The notes beneath the pieces were generated by a model that saw only the letters and a list, made by a program, of their open reading frames with translations, searched no databases and was not told where the DNA came from. This document shows, piece by piece, positions 33,865 to 43,929 of a DNA stretch of 47,980 bases. Source of the DNA: an uncultured Prevotella sp. (GTDB lineage Bacteria; Bacteroidota; Bacteroidia; Bacteroidales; Bacteroidaceae). Within the stretch, counting starts at the first letter, position 1; each line of letters starts with the position of its first letter. The stretch covers positions 1-47,980 of the forward strand of contig UQJC01000011.1 of the NCBI GenBank assembly GCA_900541335.1, read 5' to 3'. A program made the position numbers and the translations under genes.

Positions 33865-34030
33865 CCACAATTTTGTGGACGTATGGAAAACTTTGCTATC
33901 TGAAAGCCGCCGGAGACGTCAACTTGTTTCCATCAGCCTTCACTTTGCGAGAGATATTCCATCTTGTAAGCCTTCCGCTCAGTAGAGTCGGCAATACAAG
34001 TTTGTGTCTACGAAGAGTGAGACCAAAAAC

Positions 34031-34053
34031 AGCCTCCGGGCTTTTATTATTTT
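34031..34053 (+). promoter_or_regulatory. Attenuator-like stem-loop in the aminopeptidase P leader
   Basis: AGCC-TCCG-GGCT (34031-34042) has a UNCG-type tetraloop closed by C-G and runs into TTTATTATTTT. It sits 22 bases before the start codon, inside the predicted leader. No known riboswitch motif was recognised in the preceding 160 bases. Confidence 0.4.
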
Positions 34054-34074
34054 CATCCTTTTATCGAGTAAACT

Positions 34075-35496
34075 ATGCTGTTTGAAAAGGCTACTTACGT
34101 AGAACGTCGTCGCAAGCTCTGTCAGCTTGTGGGCAAAGGTCTTATCCTGCTTTTTGGTAATAACGACAGTCCTAATAACTATCCAGCAAATGCTTATAAG
34201 TTCCGCCAGGATAGTTCCTTCCTTTATTTTGTTGGCCAAAAACGTGACGGACTCATTGCTGCACTCGATGCAGAAAGTGGTCGTGAGATTCTTTTTGGCA
34301 ATGAAATAGATATTGACGACATTGTGTGGTACGGTTCGGTGCATTCTGTACAAGCAATGACAGAAGAAAGTGGTATGGATGAGTGCAAACCCATGGCAGC
34401 CCTTGCACAGTACGTCAATGAAGCGGTCAAGACGGGACGAAAGGTACACTTCTTGCCTCCTTATCGTTATGATACGAAGATACAGTTAATGGATTTGTTG
34501 GGAATTCATCCTTCACAACAACGTGAAGCAGCTTCGTTAGACTTAATTCATGCTGTTATTCAGTTGCGCTCTATTAAGTCAGAGGAAGAAATTGCTGAAT
34601 TGGAACGAGCTTCAGAAATTGGCTACCGCATGCATACGACGGCGATGCGATTGGCTCGTCCAGGTTTGACGGAGCAATACATCGGTGGTGTACTCGAAGG
34701 CATTGCCCGTGCCTATGGTTCGCAAGTTTCCTTCCCCAGCATTGTGTCGATGCACGGAGAAATTCTTCACGGTTATCCTTCTACAAAACCTTTGGAAGAG
34801 GGCCGTTTGCTGCTCGTAGATGCCGGTGCTGAAACGAACGAACATTATTGTTCGGACCATACGCGTACGACACCGATTGGTGGTCGTTTTACGCAACGCC
34901 AAAAGGACATTTACAACATAGTAGTAGATTGTCACGATTTGGCATTAACTCATGCGCGTCCTGGTGTTCGCTGGTGGGATGTACACAAAGCCGTGTGCAC
35001 CTTGATGACCGATCGATTGAAAGATCTTGGTCTGATGAAGGGAAATACAGCTGATGCAGTGGAAGCAGGAGCTCACGCACTCTTTTTACCTCATGGCTTA
35101 GGTCATATGATGGGCATGGACGTGCACGATATGGAAGGTTTAGGCCAAATATACGTGGGCTATGACGAAGAGACGCGTCCTTCCAGCCAATTTGGCTTGG
35201 CTTCGCTGCGTTTTGCTCGTCGCTTGGAAGCAGGACATGTTGTAACCGACGAACCGGGTATCTATTTTATTCCAGACCTGATTGACCTGTGGCGTAAAGA
35301 AGGTACCAATGCTGAGTTCTTAAACTTCGACAAGATTGAAGCTTACAAGGACTTCGGAGGCATTCGTATTGAGGATGATGTACTTATCACTCCCGACGGT
35401 TGCCGCTTCTTGGGTCAGGAACGCATTCCTTATCACGTAGACGAAGTGGAAGCTTGCTTGGAAGAGTATAAGGACGAATCGCCCTTCCTACTTTAA
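34075..35496 (+). CDS. pepP: Xaa-Pro aminopeptidase (M24B)
   Basis: 473 residues: an N-terminal aminopeptidase-P domain (1-140), then the pita-bread metallopeptidase fold. The five metal ligands are visible: Asp249 ('LLVDAGAET'), Asp261 ('CSDHTRT'), His344 ('PHGLGHMMG'), Glu393 ('VTDEPGIYF') and Glu433 ('GGIRIEDD'). It removes an N-terminal residue next to proline, using two Mn or similar ions, in the cytoplasm; no signal peptide is seen. Together with aminopeptidase C next door it suits peptide catabolism. The start at 34075 keeps the whole domain. Confidence 0.92.
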   Translation: MLFEKATYVERRRKLCQLVGKGLILLFGNNDSPNNYPANAYKFRQDSSFLYFVGQKRDGLIAALDAESGREILFGNEIDIDDIVWYGSVHSVQAMTEESGMDECKPMAALAQYVNEAVKTGRKVHFLPPYRYDTKIQLMDLLGIHPSQQREAASLDLIHAVIQLRSIKSEEEIAELERASEIGYRMHTTAMRLARPGLTEQYIGGVLEGIARAYGSQVSFPSIVSMHGEILHGYPSTKPLEEGRLLLVDAGAETNEHYCSDHTRTTPIGGRFTQRQKDIYNIVVDCHDLALTHARPGVRWWDVHKAVCTLMTDRLKDLGLMKGNTADAVEAGAHALFLPHGLGHMMGMDVHDMEGLGQIYVGYDEETRPSSQFGLASLRFARRLEAGHVVTDEPGIYFIPDLIDLWRKEGTNAEFLNFDKIEAYKDFGGIRIEDDVLITPDGCRFLGQERIPYHVDEVEACLEEYKDESPFLL

Positions 35497-35684
35497 GGCT
35501 ACTAGAAGCATTTGCTTCAGATAAAAGGGAGTGAAGTACAGATTGGAGTCAACTTGTAGTTGATAAGTTTCTCTCCATTCTTCATATTTCAACGCTTTTT
35601 ACTCTTACAATGCTTTCTCGTTAGCTTTCTCCTTTCCCCTGAATTTAATCAAATATCAACCTCACAAACAAACAACTTTACACA

Positions 35685-36890
35685 ATGAAAAAGATTCTCC
35701 TCGTAGCATTGGCAGCTGCCTGCCTCGTGCCTGGAAGCCTGATGGCAAAGAAGAAAAAGACTGAACCTAAGAAGGAAGAAATCACGTTTACCGTGATTAA
35801 GGAAAACCCTGTAACTTCTATCAAAGACCAAAACCAGAGCGGTACGTGCTGGGCATACTCTTCACTCGGTTTCTTCGAAGCTGAATTGCTCCGTATGGGC
35901 AAGGGTACGCACGACCTCTGTGAAGCTTTCCTCGTTTACAATACGTACATGGATCGTGCTGACAAGGCCGTTCGTACGCACGGTGATGTAAGCTTCTCTC
36001 AGGGTGGTTCTTTCTATGACGCAGCTTACTGCTTGAAGCATTACGGTATTGTTCCTGAAACTGCAATGCCCGCTCCCGGTACGCTCTATGGTGATAGCCT
36101 TTTCAACTTCAACCAGCTCGACGCTGTAACTTCTGCTTATGTTGGTGCATTGGCAAAGGGTAACCACAAGAAACTTTCTCTTACTTGGAAGAGCGACCTC
36201 TTCAACATTTACAAGAATTACTTTGGTGAACTTCCTAAGGAAGTAAAGGCTGCTGACGGTAAGACTTATACTCCGCAGGCATACGCTAAGGATTACCTTG
36301 GTTTGAACATGGATGACTATGTGTCTTTGACTTCTTACACGCACCATCCTTTCTACTCTAAGTTTATTCTCGAAATTCAGGACAACTGGCGTTGGGCTGA
36401 GAGCTACAACCTTCCCCTCGACGAATTTATGCGTGTGATGGACAGCGCCGTACGTAATGGTTATACTTTTGCTTGGGGTTCTGACGTAACTGAAACTTAT
36501 TTCGGTCGCCAGAATGGCAAGGACTACGCTTACGTTCCCAAGAACTTGAAGGTTCGTGACCTTCAGGGTAGCGATGCAGCTCGTTGGGGCGGTACGCTTG
36601 ATACGGGTGCAAAGGTTGCTTCTGATGAAGAAATGACCATTACGCAGGATCTCCGTCAAAAGGCTTATGACAACTGGGAAACGACCGATGACCACGGTAT
36701 GGTAATCTACGGTTTGGCTAAGGATGACAAGGGTACGGAATACTTCATGGTAAAGAACTCTTGGGGTGACTACGGTAAGTACCACGGTATGTTCTACGCT
36801 TCTAAGGCTTATGTTGCTTACAAGACGATGAACATCCTCATTCACAAGAGTGCAATTCCTGCTGACATTGCAAAGAAGCTTGGTTTGTAA
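35685..36890 (+). CDS. pepC: Aminopeptidase C / bleomycin hydrolase-like C1B protease, exported form
   Basis: 401 residues, with a signal peptide (MKKILLVALAAACLVPGSLMA, cleavage near 21) followed by a lysine-rich stretch. The catalytic Cys55 is in 'DQNQSGTCWAYSS', His337 in 'TTDDHGMVIYG' and Asn358 in 'VKNSWGDYG'. The large insertions between Cys and His match the C1B family. The signal peptide suggests periplasmic action, unlike the cytosolic hexamers of other bacteria. It would trim peptides. Codon use is strongly biased and AT-rich at third positions, a sign of high expression. It has a strong terminator downstream. Confidence 0.92.
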   Translation: MKKILLVALAAACLVPGSLMAKKKKTEPKKEEITFTVIKENPVTSIKDQNQSGTCWAYSSLGFFEAELLRMGKGTHDLCEAFLVYNTYMDRADKAVRTHGDVSFSQGGSFYDAAYCLKHYGIVPETAMPAPGTLYGDSLFNFNQLDAVTSAYVGALAKGNHKKLSLTWKSDLFNIYKNYFGELPKEVKAADGKTYTPQAYAKDYLGLNMDDYVSLTSYTHHPFYSKFILEIQDNWRWAESYNLPLDEFMRVMDSAVRNGYTFAWGSDVTETYFGRQNGKDYAYVPKNLKVRDLQGSDAARWGGTLDTGAKVASDEEMTITQDLRQKAYDNWETTDDHGMVIYGLAKDDKGTEYFMVKNSWGDYGKYHGMFYASKAYVAYKTMNILIHKSAIPADIAKKLGL

Positions 36891-36941
36891 TCAATAGAGC
36901 TTACAGTACGATATTCAAGTAAATATCGTCTAAATAACACG

Positions 36942-36986
36942 AAACAGCCTCGTATGCACAAGTGGCATACGGGGCTGTTTTTTCTT
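36942..36986 (+). terminator. Terminator of pepC
   Basis: A 16-bp stem (36942-36957 with 36965-36980) with one G-U pair and a T-run after it, 52 bases past the stop codon. Confidence 0.9.
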
Positions 36987-37106
36987 ATATGTAATCACAC
37001 AGAACTTCTTCACAATCCGTCTTGAAGCTCCGTTATTTCAGTTTAGCCCAGTGTATGGATTTTTTAAATACTGGAGAGTAAACGAGATTAGTTATTGGAA
37101 ATTTAG

Positions 37107-37114
37107 TATTTTTG
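37107..37114 (+). promoter_or_regulatory. -7 box (TATTTTTG) of the CotH gene
   Basis: An exact TAnnTTTG match 48 bases before ATG 37163. It overlaps the beginning of the longer in-frame reading (from 37112), so the shorter start is right. Confidence 0.55.
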
Positions 37115-37162
37115 GCGCGAAAAACATTAGATACAACATATTGCTTAATTCTATTTGTTAGT

Positions 37163-39505
37163 ATGAAACGCATCCTTTCCTTTCTGTTGGTTGGAATGAC
37201 ATTTGCCAATGATCTCTTTGCAGTACTGGATTTCGATCCTGAAACGAAGTATCGCATGGAGTGTAAAATATTTCCAGGAGGTTCTGTGGCATTAGGTGAA
37301 CTTCATGGTTCTTCTGCATACCTCTATTATGTCAACGGAGATGTTTCGTCAGCCGATGCATGGTGGTATATCCGCAAGGAAGCGAAAGGTTATACGTTTA
37401 CTAATGCTGTTACCGGACAATACATTACTTACAACAGTGAACGTATTCCGGGTGTAGCCAAAGGACTCGTTCTTACAACCAACGTTTCGGCAGATGCCAG
37501 CAGTTATTGGGATATTGAGTCGATAAATGGGCAGTTCATCATACGTAGTAAGGAACGTACTGAACAGGTCTTTAATCTGCGACGTGACAAAACCAATTTG
37601 CTTGGAACGTACGAAGGTTGGGGTGATGTCAACGAGCTCTTTACCTTCTATGATGAAGAGGGTAATGTGATTACAGACGAAGATGAGCAACCGGGAGAAG
37701 TACCTGATGAATTTCATGAAGCATTTGACTCTCTGCGTTTAGGTAATAAGCAATTGATCTATGATAAATTAAATCATCGTTACTTGTTGCCACTCAATAT
37801 TTCTTTGCGTAAGGGTGGTGACTTGAGCGAAGTCTTTACTTATAAGCTGAAGAAAGGGTTTGAAAATCATACGGTCAAAATTGATGGACAAATTCCCGAT
37901 GCACAGACTGGCCTCGTTACTTTAGACGATGTGAATTGCGAACGGGATTACAGACTTTCGCTTTGTGACAGTACCGATACGGAAGTGATGAATTCCCATT
38001 TGCGCTTTACCTTCCTTCCCGTAGTAGAAATTAATGTGCCTTCATGTAATGGCAGTGTTTACACAACGGGTACGATTCGTGTAACAAACAGTAATTTGGT
38101 AGGACACGATTCTACTTTTGTGGCTGCTTACAAATACCGAGGCGCGACTGCTCAGGGTTTTGAGAAGAAAGCTTATGCCATCAAACTTCTGGATAAGGCA
38201 GGTAATTCTGTAGACCGTTCCTTCTTTGGTTTACGCGAAGACAATAAGTGGATATTAGATGCGATGGCAGTTGATCCTGCTTGTATGCGTAACCGTTTGT
38301 CTACTGATTTGTGGAATGACTTCTCCACTCCTCCTTATTATAAGGATCGTGAACCCAAGGCTCGAACGGGTACGCGAGGTCAGTTCGTCGAAGTTCTTCT
38401 CAATGGTAATTATCATGGTATGTATTGCATGACCGAACGCTTGGATCGCAAGCAGTTGAAGTTGAAGAAATACATTCCAGCAGAGAAGTCTGAAACAGGT
38501 AAGGAAGTTATTCGTGGCTTGCTCTACAAATCCTCACAATGGAGCTATGAGGTATTTATGGGGCATGACCTTGATCGTTCTGAATACCCTAAGAAATCGC
38601 CGCAGCCTTATACCAATCGATTGGGGCAGGAGAATTGGTCGACATTTGAGTTTAAATATCCTGACTATGAAGAAGAGGCTGTCGAATGGAAACCACTTTG
38701 GGAGGCAGTTAACTTTGTTGCAACCAGTGAGGATGATTATTTCGACCGTGATGTGAAGAAGTATTTTGATTATCCTGTGTTGCAGGACTATTACCTCTTC
38801 CTTGATCTCTTGTTGGCAACGGATAACCATGGTAAGAACATGTTTTATTATGTCTACGATACGACAGGACCTGAAGGTAATCGTTTAAGTATAGCTCCTT
38901 GGGACTTAGATGGCGTTTGGGGTGCCCGTTGGGATGGTTCTACTCGAATTACACGAGCCAATCAAGACCTCGATCAGTTCATTTGGAAGCATGAACATGG
39001 TCAACTCACACTCTTTGACAGGCTAAAGAAGAGTAATACCATTGCTTGGCAGGATGAGCTTGCTGATCGTTATGCGGCTCTCCGTACCACCTACTTCAAT
39101 GAAGCTAAGCTAGTTGACCGGATTACGCAATATGAAGAGCTGTTTACTGAAAGCCAGGCCGATCTTCGCGAAGAGAGGCGTTGGCAGAAGTATCATGACA
39201 ATGTCTCGGAGGCAACAGCCTATATGAAGGAATGGATTAAAGACCGTATTGCAACACTCGATGCAAAGTATGGTTATGACCCGATCGTCTCGTCACTCAA
39301 TGCTGTAAAAGCAGATCAATACTTCCGTGTGCAAGGCGATAAAGGTTGCATCTGTATTACATCAGGAGAGATTCGTCCCGCCCGAGTCTATAGTGTGAAT
39401 GGAACCTTACTTCGTCAGATTACATTGAAGCAAGGATTTCAAGTCTTGAACGGATTTGAGCCAGGCATTTATATCCTAGAAGGAGAAAAGGTTGTGGTGA
39501 AATAG
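37163..39505 (+). CDS. Secreted CotH-kinase-domain protein
   Basis: 780 residues. Signal peptide 1-20 (ends LFA|V). Residues ~25-170 look like a beta-trefoil or lectin-like module. The CotH domain spans ~300-690: 'FFGLREDNKWILDAMAVDP', then Glu425 in 'GMYCMTERLDRKQ', Asp554-Asn555 in 'LLLATDNHGKNMFYY', and Asp581/Asp583 in 'IAPWDLDGVWGARWDG', the metal and catalytic positions of the fold. The C-terminus ('ARVYSVNGTLLRQI...GIYILEGEKVVVK') resembles the other sorting-like tails. CotH proteins are atypical secreted protein kinases in spore formers; in Bacteroidota the role is unknown. It is followed 175 bases later by the beta-galactosidase gene on the same strand. Confidence 0.87.
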   Translation: MKRILSFLLVGMTFANDLFAVLDFDPETKYRMECKIFPGGSVALGELHGSSAYLYYVNGDVSSADAWWYIRKEAKGYTFTNAVTGQYITYNSERIPGVAKGLVLTTNVSADASSYWDIESINGQFIIRSKERTEQVFNLRRDKTNLLGTYEGWGDVNELFTFYDEEGNVITDEDEQPGEVPDEFHEAFDSLRLGNKQLIYDKLNHRYLLPLNISLRKGGDLSEVFTYKLKKGFENHTVKIDGQIPDAQTGLVTLDDVNCERDYRLSLCDSTDTEVMNSHLRFTFLPVVEINVPSCNGSVYTTGTIRVTNSNLVGHDSTFVAAYKYRGATAQGFEKKAYAIKLLDKAGNSVDRSFFGLREDNKWILDAMAVDPACMRNRLSTDLWNDFSTPPYYKDREPKARTGTRGQFVEVLLNGNYHGMYCMTERLDRKQLKLKKYIPAEKSETGKEVIRGLLYKSSQWSYEVFMGHDLDRSEYPKKSPQPYTNRLGQENWSTFEFKYPDYEEEAVEWKPLWEAVNFVATSEDDYFDRDVKKYFDYPVLQDYYLFLDLLLATDNHGKNMFYYVYDTTGPEGNRLSIAPWDLDGVWGARWDGSTRITRANQDLDQFIWKHEHGQLTLFDRLKKSNTIAWQDELADRYAALRTTYFNEAKLVDRITQYEELFTESQADLREERRWQKYHDNVSEATAYMKEWIKDRIATLDAKYGYDPIVSSLNAVKADQYFRVQGDKGCICITSGEIRPARVYSVNGTLLRQITLKQGFQVLNGFEPGIYILEGEKVVVK

Positions 39506-39679
39506 TCAACTTTCGGGGCTTAGAGTTTTGACAAAGGTGAGACCGTTGGGTTTGTCACAAAGTATGGAGTGGTAATTTCATATTGAGCGTCTCATCCTTT
39601 TTCTCTTTACGACATTTGGTCTCATATATAATTTTATTCGATATACAATTACTTACATACATATCTATCTATTTAATCT

Positions 39680-42600
39680 ATGACGCTAAAGAATATCTTT
39701 TGCAACACGGGAAGCCCGCAAAGGTTTCTCACGCTCTTATTCTCGGCGTGTGCCACGTATTCAGCTTGGGCACAGCTGAATGTAGACAAGACGTACTACA
39801 TTAAGAGTGTATCAAATGGGCAAGTTTTTTCCAACCAAGGAAATGGAGCAAACAATGCCTCTGTGATAACGGAAGTTTTAGACCAGAAATCTTCGGGGCA
39901 GAAGTGGAAGGTGGTACGCTCAAATAGTGCAAATCAAAATGGTTACATTATCGTCAGTGCCGGTTATCCCAATGCGGCTATTGACGTGGCACCTACTGCA
40001 GCAAGAAAATTTTACTTGCTTCATTGGAATGCTGATATTACCTCCGAAAATGAAAAGTTTATTATCGAACCCGTACAGGGAAAGGAGAATACTTACCAGT
40101 TGAAGTGGGAAAAGACACCAAGCATGGCTGTAAGTGTTGTCGAGGGTAATAAACTAAAGTTGATCAATGGGGGTAGTACGGATGCTTTTGAATTTGTGTT
40201 CGAAGAAACCACACCGCAAGAAAAGCCTCTTCAAGAACCTTGGCAGGACGAAACAGTATTTGGTATCAATAAACTTCCTGCTCATGCTACATTCATGCCT
40301 TATCTGAACGAAGGTAAGTTGCTTGCAGACAAGGCTCGTTTTGAGAAACCTTGGAACAATCCGACTGGGGCAGAGTGGCTTTCACTCAACGGCGTATGGA
40401 AGTTGAACTGGGTAAATGAACCTTCAAGTCGTCCTACTGAAGAAGAGTTTGCTGTCGATCATGCAGATGTTTCTCAGTGGGATACCATCAGTGTACCTTC
40501 GTGCTTGGAAATGAAAGGCTATGGCAAGCCCTACTATATCAATGTAGACTACCCGTTCCATAACCAACCGCCCTTTATCCAAATGAAGGGTGGACTCCAT
40601 AATTCCGTGGGTTCTTATCGTCGCGACTTTAACTTGCCCGAAGGTTGGGACAGCAAGCGAGTAGTGCTTCACTTCGATGGTATTTACAGTGCGGCTCATG
40701 TTTGGGTAAACGGAAAGTACGTAGGTTATACTGAAGGACCTAATACTGATGCAGAGTTCGACCTAACCAATGTCGTTCGCCCTGGTGCTAATAATGTTGC
40801 CGTACAGGTGTTCCGCTTTAGTGATGGTTCGTATCTTGAAGGACAGGATATGTGGCACATGAGCGGTATTCACCGTGATGTTTATCTTTATGCTACGCCA
40901 AAAACTTACGTCAGTGACCATATCATCACCTCCAAGTTGAAGTCAGACTATGCAAGTGGTGACCTCAAGGTTCAGGTTGAAATGGCGAATCCCGCTGGAG
41001 AAGCACTGAAGAAGAAAGTAAGTGTCAAATTACTGAGTCCTGCTGGTACGAAGGTAGCAGAACAGTCCGTCGACTTTAGCTTTGCCGCAGGTGAAAAGGT
41101 CAAGACGCAGACGGTTGACTTCACTTCACTCTTGAGCCTAGAAGCTTGGAGTAGTGAGAATCCTGCGCTTTATACTGTATTGGTGAAGCAGCTTGATGAA
41201 CAGAGTCAAGAAGAAATGGCATTTGCTACGAAATACGGCTTCCGTGAGGTAAAGATTGACAATGGAAAAGTGTATGTCAACGGACAGCAAGTATTCTTCA
41301 AGGGTGCTAATACGCAGGATACCCATCCTGTTCACGGTCGTTCGATTGATGTGCCGACCATGCTTCGTGATGTGCAACTCATGAAACAGTCCAACATGAA
41401 CATCATCCGTGGCAGTCACTACCCGCGTCAGCCGAAGATGTATGCAATGTTCGATTATTATGGACTTTATTGCATGGATGAGGCAGATATTGAGTGTCAT
41501 GCCGACTGGTCAAATGCGAAGAATTATATTTCGGGTGCTTATACCTGGCGTGCTTCTTACATTGACCGTATTGATGCCATGGTAAAGCGTGATCGCAACT
41601 TCCCCTCCATCATTTTCTGGAGCTTGGGTAATGAAAGTGGTATTGGGTCAAACCTTCAAGCCGCTTATGACCGTGCAAAAGAACTTGATCCGGAGCGTAT
41701 TGTACACTACGAAGGAGCTACGCGTCAATGGAAAGATTATACCGATCTCTTTAGTGTGATGTATCCCACTGTTGATCGTGTGAAGAACGAAGCCAATAAC
41801 AACTGGGCCAATAAGCCTTACTTCATGTGCGAGTATGCTCACGCAATGGGTAATGCTGTGGGTAACTTGAAGGAGTATTGGGACGCTATCGAAAGTTCTA
41901 AGTTGGGTATTGGTGGATGTATTTGGGACTTTGTTGATCAGTCGATCTATGATGCTGCCGATATTAAGCAAGGTAAACTGACTGCTAACGGATTCCCCAA
42001 GTACATGACGGGCTACGACTATCCCGGACCTCACCAAGGTAACTTTGTCAACAACGGTTTGATTTCTGCTGATCGTGCTTGGTCACCCGAATTAGCACAG
42101 GTAAAGCAGATTTATCAGTATGTGAAGTTTGGTGCGTTCGATCAAGCAAATAAGACGATTGAGGTGCGCAATGCATATAACTTTACAGACTTGCAGAAGT
42201 ACAATCTGAAATATACGATTCTCGAAGATGGTCGTGAAGTTGAAACTCATACCGTTGCACTTCCCTCTATTCTGCCGGGTACAAGCGAACAGTGTCAAGT
42301 GCCATTCTCTACAGAGATTCAAAAGGGTAAGGAATATCTTCTCAATGCTCAGATTGTATTGAAAGAAGCTACGTCTTGGGCAGAAGCTGGTTATCCAATT
42401 GCAGCTTATCAGATGAATCTTCAGGCCTATAGTGGTGTGCTTCCTACAGCCGAAGCTGATGTTACTCGTCCGTTGACTTGCGAGCAGGACGAAAAGGGTA
42501 ATTATGTAATCAGTAACGACAAGGTAAGCTACACCTTTGCTGCGGAAGATGGCCGTCTGACCAACTGGAAGTACGGACGCATGGTTTTGCTTAACAATGA

Positions 42601-43600
42601 TTTGAACAAAGCCTTCGACTATGCCAATTATCGTTGGGTCGAAAATGATGCAGCTTCAGGCGATGACTCTGGTGGTGGGGCAACAGGTCCCGATGCACCT
42701 GTTGCTAATGGTATTTCTAAACGTCAAATTGTGAGCGAACCAACTGTTGAAACTGATGGTTCAGTTCGTTTGACAGTAAGAAATGAGGGTTCGCTTTGCA
42801 ACGTGCAGTATACTTATACGCTTTATCCTACAGGTGTAATGGATTTGTCGATGCGTTACAATCCAAGAGCTAAGGACTTGCGTCGTATCGGTACGCGTGT
42901 GATTCTTCCTAGCTCATTGACCAATGTCGAATATTATGCGCGTGGTCCCTGGGATAACTTTGTAGACCGTTCGGATGCCTCCTTCCTGGGACGTTATATG
43001 ACTACGGCTGTCGACATGTACGAACCTACGCCTCGTCCGCAGACCTGTGGTAATCGTACGGATATGCGTGAGTTAATCCTTTCTGATAACAAGAGTGATT
43101 TCCATCTCCGTGTAGAAGCAACTAACAACGTAGACTTCCAGCTTCTTCCCTTCCGTGATGAAATCATGTCTAAGGCTAAACACCGTTGGGAACTTCTTCC
43201 TGGAAACATCGTCTTGCATTTGGACTACATGCAAAAGGGTGTAGGTAATGGTAGTTGCGGCCAGGGCACAGGTACACTGCCTAAATATATGTGTCCTACT
43301 TCAGGCACCTATGGTAATAGTGTTCGCTTTACACCTTATACGGATAAGGAAACGGGTATCGGTTGCATCACGAAACCTGAGATGGCTCCGATTCAGGTAC
43401 GCGTAGTTGAAGGCGTTGTTGTTTGCGAAGGAGCTATCCCGGCTTCTACTTCCGTAGAAGTTTACGACCTGGGTGGTTCACGTGTAGCACAGACCTTTAC
43501 ATCTGTTCCTACTGACCGCTTGACACTTTCTATCGTATCGCAGCCTCGTGGTTCATACATTGTGAAGGTAGGCAAGGTTAGCTACAAGGTTGTTCGCTAA
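39680..43600 (+). CDS. Secreted GH2 beta-galactosidase with N-terminal ricin-like domain
   Basis: 1306 residues. Signal peptide 1-31 (ends AWA|Q). Residues ~32-170 form a ricin-like beta-trefoil ('YYIKSVSNGQVFSNQGNGAN', 'QKWKVVRSN'). Then the LacZ-type GH2 modules: sugar-binding (~225-420), Ig-like (~425-540), TIM barrel with acid/base Glu652 in 'WSLGNESG' and nucleophile Glu718 in 'FMCEYAHAMGN', and a Bgal small-chain domain (~960-1215). The C-terminus 'VEVYDLGGSRVAQ...GSYIVKVGKVSYKVVR' looks like a type IX sorting tail. It would release terminal beta-galactose from host or dietary glycans at the cell surface. No -7 box is clear; co-transcription with the CotH gene is possible. Confidence 0.93.
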   Translation: MTLKNIFCNTGSPQRFLTLLFSACATYSAWAQLNVDKTYYIKSVSNGQVFSNQGNGANNASVITEVLDQKSSGQKWKVVRSNSANQNGYIIVSAGYPNAAIDVAPTAARKFYLLHWNADITSENEKFIIEPVQGKENTYQLKWEKTPSMAVSVVEGNKLKLINGGSTDAFEFVFEETTPQEKPLQEPWQDETVFGINKLPAHATFMPYLNEGKLLADKARFEKPWNNPTGAEWLSLNGVWKLNWVNEPSSRPTEEEFAVDHADVSQWDTISVPSCLEMKGYGKPYYINVDYPFHNQPPFIQMKGGLHNSVGSYRRDFNLPEGWDSKRVVLHFDGIYSAAHVWVNGKYVGYTEGPNTDAEFDLTNVVRPGANNVAVQVFRFSDGSYLEGQDMWHMSGIHRDVYLYATPKTYVSDHIITSKLKSDYASGDLKVQVEMANPAGEALKKKVSVKLLSPAGTKVAEQSVDFSFAAGEKVKTQTVDFTSLLSLEAWSSENPALYTVLVKQLDEQSQEEMAFATKYGFREVKIDNGKVYVNGQQVFFKGANTQDTHPVHGRSIDVPTMLRDVQLMKQSNMNIIRGSHYPRQPKMYAMFDYYGLYCMDEADIECHADWSNAKNYISGAYTWRASYIDRIDAMVKRDRNFPSIIFWSLGNESGIGSNLQAAYDRAKELDPERIVHYEGATRQWKDYTDLFSVMYPTVDRVKNEANNNWANKPYFMCEYAHAMGNAVGNLKEYWDAIESSKLGIGGCIWDFVDQSIYDAADIKQGKLTANGFPKYMTGYDYPGPHQGNFVNNGLISADRAWSPELAQVKQIYQYVKFGAFDQANKTIEVRNAYNFTDLQKYNLKYTILEDGREVETHTVALPSILPGTSEQCQVPFSTEIQKGKEYLLNAQIVLKEATSWAEAGYPIAAYQMNLQAYSGVLPTAEADVTRPLTCEQDEKGNYVISNDKVSYTFAAEDGRLTNWKYGRMVLLNNDLNKAFDYANYRWVENDAASGDDSGGGATGPDAPVANGISKRQIVSEPTVETDGSVRLTVRNEGSLCNVQYTYTLYPTGVMDLSMRYNPRAKDLRRIGTRVILPSSLTNVEYYARGPWDNFVDRSDASFLGRYMTTAVDMYEPTPRPQTCGNRTDMRELILSDNKSDFHLRVEATNNVDFQLLPFRDEIMSKAKHRWELLPGNIVLHLDYMQKGVGNGSCGQGTGTLPKYMCPTSGTYGNSVRFTPYTDKETGIGCITKPEMAPIQVRVVEGVVVCEGAIPASTSVEVYDLGGSRVAQTFTSVPTDRLTLSIVSQPRGSYIVKVGKVSYKVVR

Positions 43601-43663
43601 AGTTTTGGGAGGAAATACAACGCATGCTTGTTGTTGCTTTCCTTTGATCCAAAAGATGATTTT

Positions 43664-43708
43664 AAAGAGGGTGAACCGTTTGATGCGGTTCATCCTCTTT
43701 TTCGTTTT
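43664..43708 (+). terminator. Terminator of the beta-galactosidase gene
   Basis: A 15-bp stem (43664-43678 with 43686-43700) with one G-U pair and a TTCGTTTT tail. Confidence 0.87.
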
Positions 43709-43865
43709 CAGTCAGTAAACAGATTGTTTGAACAACGAAAAGTGTCCGGTTCTTCTCTCTTGAATAGGTCGAATCAGAGCAATGACCTGTTACTTGTTGT
43801 ATAGAGGAGTTCAAGTTTTACGTATAGAGATAGTTTTCGATAATAATTCGTGTCATTTTTCCATT

Positions 43866-43873
43866 TATCTTTG
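43866..43873 (+). promoter_or_regulatory. -7 box (TATCTTTG) of the phosphatase gene
   Basis: An exact TAnnTTTG match 56 bases before ATG 43930. Confidence 0.6.
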
Positions 43874-43929
43874 CAGACCCAAAGTGAAGCACGCGCTTCT
43901 TCCACTGATTGTCATTCCAAACATATTCT

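Noticed and set aside
33873..34085. 70-codon frame in the aminopeptidase P leader
   Set aside because: No start context or homology, and it overlaps the gene start; most likely untranslated leader.
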